From the NCBI GenBank assembly GCA_964553135.1, contig CAZKJL010000002.1:310001-374000 (forward strand): 64,000 nt of DNA, written 5' to 3'. The notes below the pieces were generated by a model, which was not told where the DNA came from, did no database searches, and saw only the letters and a program-made list of their open reading frames with translations. The translations under genes and the position numbers were made by a program. Positions 1 to 8,900 of the stretch are shown piece by piece (position 1 is the first letter of the stretch; each line of letters begins with the position of its first letter). Source of the DNA: CAZKJL01 sp964553135 (lineage in GTDB: Bacteria > Patescibacteriota > Gracilibacteria > Peribacterales > Peribacteraceae).

Positions 1-2
1 TG

Positions 3-893
3 ATGGACGACGAAGAGGAAGGCGCCACGCTCATCGACGTTCCGCGCATGTTCGTGGACGAAGAATTCCAGCGCTACAAAGTGAGCAAGTGCAAGAACGC
101 CGTCGTACGCAGTTTCTGGGAGAACGAAATCGCCAAGACCGGCCAACGTGAGAAAGAGGAAATGATCCCGTACTTCTCCGCAAAATTCGGTCCCTTCGTG
201 ACGAACTCCACGATGCGCAACATCATCGGGCAGCCCAAGAGCGCCTTCAACATCCGCGAAATCATGGACACCGGCAAAGTGCTGCTCGTGAACCTCTCCA
301 AAGGAAAAATCGGAGACGTGAACGCGCAGCTGCTCGGTCTCATCTTCGTCAACAAAGTGAACATGGCCGCCCTCTCCCGCGCCGACGTGCCGCAGAAAGA
401 GCGCCGCAGGTTCTACTTGTACGTCGACGAATTCCAGAACTTCATCACCGACGCCTTCGCCACCATTCTCTCCGAGGCTCGCAAGTACGAACTCGGTCTC
501 ATCATGGCGCACCAGTACATCGGCCAGCTCGTGGGCAAAACCGAGAGCTACGGCCAAGCCAGCACCAAAATGCGCGACGCAGTGTTCGGTAACGTGGGTA
601 CCATCATGAGCTTCAAGATCGGTGCCGAAGACGCCGAGTACATGGCCAAGGAATACGCGCCCGTGCTCAGTGAACAAGACGTCATCGGCATTCCGAACTT
701 CAACTGCTACACCAAGCTCAACATCAACAACACCACGTCACGTCCGTTCAGCATGGCCACCATCTGGGACGAATCCGATCGCAACGAAAAACTCGGCGGT
801 CTCATCAAGGAATACAGCCGCATGAAGTACGGCCGCAAGAAGGCCTTCGTAGACCAGGAAATTGAGGATCGTATCGGTATTACGAAGTCCTAG
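3..893 (+). CDS. Type IV secretion / conjugation-type AAA+ ATPase, C-terminal part (5' end outside window)
   Basis: About 296 residues of a larger P-loop ATPase; the first in-frame ATG sits at the window edge, so the true start is almost certainly upstream. The visible part has a hydrophobic strand ending in acidic residues (FYLYVDEFQNF, about residues 136-146), a Walker B-like motif, then a sensor-type strand with a conserved Gln (LIMAHQYIGQL). The downstream segment (GNVGTIMSFKIGAEDAEYMAKE) matches the C-terminal half of TraD/TraG/VirB4-like or HerA/DUF87-type ATPases often seen in CPR genomes. The Walker A region is missing because of the window edge. These ATPases energise DNA or protein transfer at the membrane; which substrate cannot be told here. 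The exact family (TraD-like versus VirB4-like) is uncertain. Confidence 0.7.
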   Translation: MDDEEEGATLIDVPRMFVDEEFQRYKVSKCKNAVVRSFWENEIAKTGQREKEEMIPYFSAKFGPFVTNSTMRNIIGQPKSAFNIREIMDTGKVLLVNLSKGKIGDVNAQLLGLIFVNKVNMAALSRADVPQKERRRFYLYVDEFQNFITDAFATILSEARKYELGLIMAHQYIGQLVGKTESYGQASTKMRDAVFGNVGTIMSFKIGAEDAEYMAKEYAPVLSEQDVIGIPNFNCYTKLNINNTTSRPFSMATIWDESDRNEKLGGLIKEYSRMKYGRKKAFVDQEIEDRIGITKS

Positions 894-910
894 AGCGCGT
901 CAGCGGTGTA

Positions 911-959
911 TTGACATAATAAATAAATAGTTCAAAATACTTTCCACGCAATGGCGTGG
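911..959 (+). promoter_or_regulatory. Candidate promoter and leader hairpin for the 1025 gene
   Basis: A consensus TTGACA at 911-916 is followed after 17 bases by a weak AAAATA at 934-939. A 6-bp hairpin (ccacgc/gcgtgg, 944-959) lies at the predicted start of the leader. The stretch is AT-rich compared with its surroundings. The -10 is poor, so confidence is limited. Confidence 0.4.
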
Positions 960-1024
960 CTACTTCGCGACGACTCGCGGAGTACGCCTGTTCACAGCAC
1001 CGTTCAGAGAAAAGGGGTTTACAC

Positions 1025-1726
1025 ATGGGATTCTGGGAACACGTTACGAGGATGGAGACCGTGGCTGAGATCTTCGTTGGACTCGTTGTTCACGCGCTGC
1101 CGCTCTTGCTCCTGCCGCTGCTGTTCCGGATTTACCGGCAACACAAGGAGCAGAAGGCGATGATCGCGAAGACGTTGTTCGAAAACACCGGGGTCTCGAT
1201 CTACGGGGAGTTCGACGGCAAGGTGCAGTCGGAGTTCCTGGGTGACTTCCTCACGACGCTGTTCGGAGAGCGTATCTTCGATCTCGTGGTGTCGTGGAAT
1301 GACGATCCGTCACCCAATGTGATTGTCCCGCGGTCGGACTATGAAGCGGGTCACATGGCCGAGATTCTCACGGCGAAGGCGTCGGCGTTCATCTTGCAGT
1401 CCAATCACTTGGACCCGTACTTCACGCATGCGAAGGTGTACGGCACGGAGCATTACAAGTTCTGCAAAGTCGTCGTCGCCCTCGCACGTCCGGATGCGCA
1501 CAAGCTGATCAGTCACGATTACCCTCGGGTCATCGCGATCGAACTCAGCGCCCTCCAGCGCATCCTCGACAATTCGGAAATGCTGCCGCAGTGGGAAACC
1601 CAAGACGGCTACACCTGGCTCACGGTTCTCCGTGAACTCGGCCAGAAGTACAGCTCGGGTGACCACAACGGCCTCGCCATTCTGGAGTTCCCGCTGAATT
1701 CCATCGATCTCGCGACGAAGAGCTGA
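1025..1726 (+). CDS. Hypothetical protein with N-terminal membrane segment
   Basis: A 233-residue protein that I do not recognise. One strongly hydrophobic stretch (about residues 13-36, Leu-rich LPLLLLPLLF) is followed by a basic stop-transfer segment (RIYRQHKEQK) and a soluble, probably cytoplasmic domain of about 190 residues. The frame stays open further upstream to a GTG at 956, but ATG 1025 has a purine-rich ribosome-binding site (AAAAGGGG, 7 bases before it) and starts just before the membrane segment, so I chose it. The SD-like leader contrasts with the leaderless style of most genes here. It stands alone between the ATPase and mutY, and no function can be assigned. Confidence 0.7.
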   Translation: MGFWEHVTRMETVAEIFVGLVVHALPLLLLPLLFRIYRQHKEQKAMIAKTLFENTGVSIYGEFDGKVQSEFLGDFLTTLFGERIFDLVVSWNDDPSPNVIVPRSDYEAGHMAEILTAKASAFILQSNHLDPYFTHAKVYGTEHYKFCKVVVALARPDAHKLISHDYPRVIAIELSALQRILDNSEMLPQWETQDGYTWLTVLRELGQKYSSGDHNGLAILEFPLNSIDLATKS

Positions 1727-1770
1727 TCATGTGGGATCACAAACCCCATTCTGAAAGGAGTGAACAGGAC

Positions 1771-1795
1771 ACCGGGAGGCAACTCGCTTCCCGGT
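1771..1795 (+). terminator. Hairpin after the 1025 gene, possible terminator
   Basis: Stem accggga (1771-1777) pairs with tcccggt (1789-1795). There is no proper T-run after it (only atctt), so intrinsic termination is doubtful. Confidence 0.3.
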
Positions 1796-1826
1796 ATCTT
1801 GATGTGCCCGAATTTTTGACGGTCGT

Positions 1827-1834
1827 TGTATGAT
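1827..1834 (+). promoter_or_regulatory. mutY -10 element (TG-TATGAT), leaderless spacing
   Basis: TATGAT at 1829-1834 preceded by TG; exactly 6 bases separate it from ATG 1841, so the transcript should begin at or next to the start codon. No clear -35. Confidence 0.5.
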
Positions 1835-1840
1835 GCACTC

Positions 1841-2797
1841 ATGAACCGATCCGAGCGCATCACCGTCTTCTGTTCCGAGCTTCGCAGATGGTTTGCTCGT
1901 CACAAACGCACGCTGCCGTGGCGCGATTTGAGTGTCAAAAATATCGATCAGAAAGCATATTTGGTGCTTGTCTCCGAGATCATGCTGCAACAGACGCAGG
2001 TGTCTCGAGTCATCATTTTGTATAAAAAATTTATTCAAGAATTTCCTCATGCACAAGGGCTGTCCAAAGCATCAAATAAGGAAATTTTGATTGCGTGGAG
2101 AGGCCTAGGGTACAACAATCGTGCACTCCGACTCCGCGATGCGGCCAAGGTGATCGTCGAGAGGTTCGAAGGACGATTCCCGACCGACATGGAGGAGCTC
2201 CAAAGTTTGCCCGGTGTCGGGCATTACACCGCCGGAGCGGTCCGCAACTTCGCGTTCGGTATTCCGACGTCCTGCATGGACGTGAATATCCGACGCATTC
2301 TCCATCGCTTCTTTGTCGGCATCGAAAACGCCGATGGCACGTGGAAAGCATCGGATGCCGAGCTTCTTAAAATCTCCGAACTCACGATGATCGAGGCGCT
2401 GGAGCAGGGGATGAGCTGCGCCGACTTTTTTGCGGCCCTCATGGACTTCGGTTCGCTCGTCTGTACGAAGCACAATCCCAAGTGGGATGAGCTGAGCCCC
2501 GGCATGAGGTCCGTGTGCAAGGCCTACGGAAAGACGATCGATCGAACCAAAAAAATCACAAGGAAGGAACCGGGCCGACTGATGGCGGGGAAGTTTGTGC
2601 CCAACCGCATCTTCCGCGGAAAGGTCATCGAAGCCCTCCGAGATGCGGAAAAAGGTCTTACGTTGGAAGAAGTCGGCAAACGCGCCATTGCCGATTGGAC
2701 GATGGCGGATCATGAGAAATGGCTCGATGCCCTTCTCGCCGGACTCGTGAAAGATCGCTTGATCCGTCGGAAGCGGACCCTGTACACCCTGGGTTGA
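1841..2797 (+). CDS. mutY: A/G-specific adenine DNA glycosylase, Fe-S cluster ligands missing
   Basis: A 318-residue HhH-GPD base-excision enzyme that removes adenine mispaired with 8-oxoguanine. Visible are the catalytic Glu (E46 in VSEIMLQQTQV), the helix-hairpin-helix (LPGVGHYTAGAV) and the catalytic Asp (D147 in SCMDVNIRRIL). The family normally has a [4Fe-4S] loop of four Cys (C-X6-C-X2-C-X5-C) after this domain. Here only C208 and C226 remain, 17 residues apart, with Trp, Leu and Ser at the other expected positions, so a cluster cannot be bound in the usual way. The C-terminal NUDIX-like 8-oxoG recognition domain is replaced by a short winged-helix-like segment. ATG 1841 is chosen over the upstream TTG (1826) because a TATGAT element overlaps the longer version. 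Confidence 0.88.
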   Translation: MNRSERITVFCSELRRWFARHKRTLPWRDLSVKNIDQKAYLVLVSEIMLQQTQVSRVIILYKKFIQEFPHAQGLSKASNKEILIAWRGLGYNNRALRLRDAAKVIVERFEGRFPTDMEELQSLPGVGHYTAGAVRNFAFGIPTSCMDVNIRRILHRFFVGIENADGTWKASDAELLKISELTMIEALEQGMSCADFFAALMDFGSLVCTKHNPKWDELSPGMRSVCKAYGKTIDRTKKITRKEPGRLMAGKFVPNRIFRGKVIEALRDAEKGLTLEEVGKRAIADWTMADHEKWLDALLAGLVKDRLIRRKRTLYTLG

Positions 2798-2936
2798 GGC
2801 GGTTGTTCTGCTCGCAGAAAGAACGAGATGAAGCACTTCCCGAAGCCAAAAAATCCATACTTCTTCTTTTGGTATACCCGAGCGACATATTCGCGCGAGC
2901 CTCGAGGTGGTGAACTGGTGACATTCCCCCTTTCCT

Positions 2937-5900
2937 ATGAATGTCGTTCGTTGCTTCGCCCTGCGATCCCGGTTCGGCGTTTGGGCCGCCTTCATCGTAC
3001 TCACCCTTCTTCTGCCCTTCCTTGCTTCTGCGCAGGAGGTCCCTCAGGGTGCCAGCGGCTCAACCACTTCGGTTGATGCGCCCCTTGGAACGGGTTCCAC
3101 TCTTACCCAAGCCCCGTCCGAACAACAGGTGATCGAAACCCATGACTCCTCGGATATCGTGGTTCCATCGGAAGAAGGAATGTTGCGATCCGCTTTACCC
3201 GGAGGAATAGGCATCGCGGTCTGGAATGCCGATCGCCACGCGGAAGGCATTTTGCTCGAGCAGTCACCTCTCAGTATCGGAGGAGGACCCGGAGAACGAC
3301 CCGGCAGCCAGTCCGTAACCATCGCATTTGCGGGAGGCAGAAAGTCCGTGGCAAACGTTGCTCTGTCCCTCTCGTCGGATTTTGAGGGAGCATTGGTTCT
3401 CACCGATCGTGCAGGCGGACTCAAAGCGTTTTCCCTTCACGGTTCACAAACGGGCGCTCTTTTTCTCCATGATTCGTTTGGTTCCATGACGCTTGTCGTC
3501 AAGCGCGGAACGGGACTTGTTTCGGGCATTGAGTTCGATGCGGAAACGCATTCCGACGGTGAGCTTGCTCTTACGCCGGATGCAGCGACTGCGGCGAGGT
3601 ATATCGAACAAGTGAGTGCACTCGTGCTCCTGCGGACCGATATGGAGAGTGAATTGAGTCGTGAACGCGAATTGTTGCGGAGTTCCATCGAGCAAAAAGA
3701 TGCCGCGATTTCCGATACGCAAGAAAGCATCACGCTTTCATCGACCGCGCTCGGCACCCTTCGGGCAACCCTTACGGAGAAAGAGTCGTCTGTTGCGGCA
3801 GGCGAATCGAGGATGACCACGCTTGCGACGCAGATCGAGGAGCATACGAGGAAGAAGGCGTCGCTGATTTCGGATCGTGACCTGCGATTGATCGGTATGC
3901 AGTCGGAGCTTTCCCGAGCCCAAGCTCTTGCGGTTTCCACACAGAGCGGATTCCTTGCCGCAGGCGCGAAAGCTGCGACCGCTCAGGCCACCTTCGATGC
4001 CGCAAAAACCGATTTGGCTGCTGCTCAACAGAGCCTCACCGAAATGCTCATTGCGGCATCGGGGTCCAAGCTCACCATCGGTGCGGCTCAGAAGGATCTT
4101 GATGCGGCCAAGAAGAGTTTGCAAATTGCCAATGCAGCCCTCAAGATTGCGCAACAAGCCCGGAAGAAAGATTTGACCGCCGAAAAATTGGCCGTCAGCT
4201 TGGCTGAGAAGTGGGTGAAAGATGCGACGACCGCTCTCAATGCAGCCAAACTTGCGGTGCCCACAGCCACCGCACTTCAGCGAGCAAAAACACTCGCAGT
4301 CACCAAGCAAAAGGCCGTCGACGCAGCTCTCGCAGCGCTTACGATTGCTCAGACCGATCTCGCCAAGGCGACGGCTGCACGCGATGCGGCGGCTTCGACA
4401 GTTGCGGACAAGCAAAAGGCCATCGACGACATGAATGCGGCGATTGCGACGGAGGACGATCTCATTACCAGGCTCCAAACCGAGCTCGACGGACTCACGG
4501 CGTCGCTTCCGTCACTCCGTTCCTCGGTGGAAGGACTTCGTGAGAATGTCGATTCTCAGCAATCCACGATCGATGCCCTCAAGCAAGTGTTGCAAGATCT
4601 CACTCTTGAGCGTGCCGAGCTCGCCGATTTTCCTGTCATTTTTACGGAACTTCTCGTGCGTACACGAGAACAGGTGGAGATCGCAAAAGCATTGCAGCAA
4701 GTAGCGGATATCATCATGCAAACCAGAAAAGCAGAGTTGCCCCCCATTCTTGTGGCAGCCGATCGTGAGGTGCAGAGCATTGCCGATCTCAAGAATGAGT
4801 TGCTCGCATCGACACAGACCGGTTCGCTTTCCGAAAGGCTCGCCGGTTTTTCGGAACAGGGGAATCTCATTCAATCGCATGATGCGACGCTCGATTCGCT
4901 TGCCGCACAATCGGCCAACGGTGATTGGCTTGCGCCGGCAAGGACACGGATCGATGAAGCGAAGCGCTCGCTTGCATCGGCAGCCGATGTGCTTCGTGCC
5001 GCATACCTCAGCTGGACCGACGATGTGAAAAATGATGCGAGGAAAGCTGCCGGAAAATATGCGGACATTGTTCCTGCCGCTCAGAGCGGTTCGCACCCCA
5101 CCACACTTCTTGCAGATGCGATTCGTACCATCGATGCGTTGCAAACCCAGTTGAAGAACGCCGATGCCGTGAGCATCGTTCACGATGACACATTCATCGC
5201 CGATCTTTCATCGGCTCTCGCGTCCATCGATGCCATCGAGCGAGCCCGTTTGGAAGCCGAAAAGGACGAGCCATGGGTGGCACCCATCGATGCCGAAACA
5301 TGGTCGCCTCTTCCGGATCTTCCGGTCGGAGCTCGTGCCATGTTCGTTCACCCGGGAGAAGGAAATGCCTACACCGCGATACTGGACCCGCAAGGAGAGC
5401 GCATGCTCGTCACGTCCCAGGGTCCCCGGAACGTCATGGTCATCGATGCCAAGACCGCCGATCCTTCCACTGCGGTACACATGGTGGGCCATACCGCCAT
5501 CGTCACCGGCTCCGCATGGAGCCCCGACTCGTTGACCGTCGCCACCGCTTCCCATGACCATACGGTTAAGCTCTGGGACTCTCGTACGGGTGAGCTCATC
5601 CTGTCGATTCCGTTGAACGGACCGAGTTCGGGCGTCGCTTTTACACCCGATGGCAAGCGTCTCGTCATCGCCGTCGATGAAGGTTCGTCGCTCTTGTATG
5701 ACATCGATGCCAAGACCGTCATCAAGGAATTGCCGAGCGGAGTCTTGCCCGTTGTCACGCGCGATGGCGTTCATGCCCTCTTCGTCGATGCGCACGACGT
5801 CATCATTCGGAATATCGTCACCGACGAAACTCATCGCGTCGCTCTTCCTCTCGGATCACCCTCATCACTCGCGGTTTCAGCCGACGGTGTGGAGGCGTAT

Positions 5901-8900
5901 GCGGGAAATACGTTCGGCACGATCTACGTTATCGATCTTCATTCTTTCTCCATTCGCAAGGAAATCAAAAATGGCGATTATCGAATTTCATCGATTGCTC
6001 CGGAGCCAACGGGCCGTCTCCTTGTTGCCGACGAAGAGAACGTGATTCTTGTATACGAGAACATCGCAAACGAACTGACGAAGACTTCCACCGCTTTTCG
6101 CGTGAACGCCCCGCCCACGAGTCTTTCCGCCTCGCCCACGGGCAGCGGATTCACCGTACTCCAAGCCAGGACCCGCACGGGCAAGTCGCAGGTCGTCCAT
6201 TTCAATCTCCCCGTGTGGAGCGGTACGAAACTGATCGCCAAGAAAAGCTCCGCAGTTCTGTCCGCGGCAGATATCAAAAACGAACTGCAAGCATTCGGTG
6301 AGGTCGTGAGCCAAGTGAAGGCCGCGACGACCGATGTTTCCGTCACGGAGTGGAAGACCGTTCGTGCCGATATGGATAACTTGCTCTCGCTCTACGGCTT
6401 GGATGAACGGCAGTCCTCCGTTGCGGCGGGGGAGTCTGCCATCGACACCGCGGCTTGGCCCGGAATCGCCGGCGTGTATGCGGGAGAAGCCGGAAGTTTC
6501 ATTCCCGGTGGTACGGGTGTCGCCAGGTTCGCGGCACTCAGTCCCGATGGTTCCAAAATTGCGCTCGGGTACGAGTCCAACCAAGTGCAACTCGTCGATG
6601 CGGCCACGGGTCAAAAACTTTCCACCGTGCTCAAAGGCAACGGCGGAGCCGTGAACTACGTTTCCTGGAGCCCGGATTCCACCAAGCTTGCGACCGCGGG
6701 TGCGGATGCCACCATTCGAGCGTTCGACGTTCGCACCGGTGCCGAGCTTCTCAAAATTTCTCTCACTCATTCTGCCGATTCGGTCGTGTGGGGCATCGAT
6801 GACGTCATCACGTATGCGGTGGCAGGAAGTCCCGTGCAGCGTTATTCCATGAGCGACAAGTCCACCGCGTCCGTGCCCTGCCAAGCGTGCAGCGCTCTGA
6901 ATGAATCACCGGACGGTCAGTACATCATCTTTTCGGATGACCGCGTCCTGTCCATCTTCAATCGCTTCACCAAGTCGGTGAAGAAGACCGCCCAACAGCC
7001 GTCGTACGTCTACGCAAGCACATGGTCGACGGACGGAAACAGGGCGTATTTCGGATTCTCGGACGGCGGCACGGTGACGGTGGACCGTGCTTTGTGGAAA
7101 GACATTCACTTCGATCGTATGAATCGTACCGCGGTCCGTTCCCTCGCCGCCGATGGTTACCATCGTATTCTGCAGGGTCACGACGACGGATCGGTGTATT
7201 TGCTTCAGGCCAATGCCGAGAATGTCCTCGTGCCCATTCAAGAGTGGCACATCGGCATGCCGGCTGCGAGTCTTTCCGTTTCGCCGAGCGGCAAGAGCTT
7301 CATTGTCACGAGTGACCGTGTCGGCGCTCCGGTGCTGCACTTCGCCCTTCCCATTCCCGAGAGTGCGCAGGTTCAGGCTGCCACGTCACTGCGCGCCCAG
7401 AGTTCCACCACGGCGGCCCGGCAGGCCATCGTCGCGCTCGGTGAAAAGTACGAAAGCGACAACTTCCGCCAATTTGCTCGCGAGATGGCCGAGGGTCCCA
7501 CCGAACGCGAAGAGTTCGTGATGGACGAACAGGCCATGGATTTGCTCGCCAAATCCGCGGCCGTGGAAATCAATGCAAAGAAATCCTCGGAAAAATTTGA
7601 GGAACTCAAAGATGCCTATGTGGATACCGCGGCATTGAAAGATGAGGCCTTGTTGCCCTCCGTCATTGCATCCATGGACACGATGTTCGATACGCTCGAT
7701 GCCGGGCGAGAGCGCACCGCAGCCCTTTCCAACGGCATTCTCCGCGATGCCATTCGCATCGGAGCCGACATTCAGCGCAGCCAGGCACTTTCCTCGGACG
7801 GCATCGTGCCGGTCGTTTCCGCCGACGATTCCATCGACATCGCGTCGGCACCCCAAACTTCCGGCGATGAACGCGTAAAGCGCGCGTCCTACGAGCTTGT
7901 GAACCTCGGCGGAACCGTCACCGTGCAGTCGCTCCGCGGCAACACCGACGGACTTTCGCTCCAATCATCGACAAGCGGCATCAAGAGCGTCGCCAAAGGA
8001 ACGATGCTGGACTTCGGTACCGCAGGAAGTCTGGTGACGGGTGTCACGCTCTCCATCGATATACAGACGGGTTCCACCGTCTACGTGCACGTGCTTCGCG
8101 GCAGCCAGGACGTTGCGATCATGGAAACGGGGACGGGACACACCATCACCGTCGATGATCCGGAGGGCATCTCGGCGATTCTCCTGGAGCACCCCATGTT
8201 TGGCATGAGCCAGGAAGCACAGGATTGGGCTGCATACCTCAACTCGTACCAGTCCGACTATCTGTACTCGTGGCAGGATCCCGGACCGGCGTACCACTAC
8301 TTCGACATTTTGCATCCCGCGCTCAACAAAGGCGCCGTCATGGCCGAGGCGGCCAGAGGAGTCTCGGGAATTCCCGTGACGATCCGCAGCTTGGTCGTGA
8401 GGGGCAACATTGCGTCGCCCATCACGGACGGCGGTCTTCTTACACCCATGAAGAACGGTGCATTCGCACGCTTTTGGACGCCAAAAATCAATTCGGCCTT
8501 TATTCCCAACGATTCGTTCTATGAGCAAATTCCGCAGGCACCCGGCAAATACACCGGAGTCACCACCACCGCATATCGCGGCAGCCCCGTCATCGAGGCG
8601 GTGGGTACCGTGATGAACGGCAACTTCACGCCGCTTCCGCAGGAGTTGACCCAGACCATCAATAACACGCTGGTCATTGCGCCGCTTCCCTCCGGCACAT
8701 ACCTTGCCGCACGCACATCCGGTGGAGTGTCGTCACGTCAGACCGCCAATATGCCCGTGGGTTCCTGGTACGATTTCGATCTCAACACGATCGTCGGCAA
8801 CTCGCCTGAAGAAGTGCAGCGTTCCGCAGGTCAATCCATCGATATCCGAAGCGATCTTTGCGCCCCGAATACCGGCGGAGACGGTTGGTTCGAGGGTGCA

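Noticed and set aside
1754..1775. AAAGGAG sequence as ribosome-binding site of a hidden gene
   Set aside because: No start codon with a plausible open frame follows at a suitable distance before mutY.
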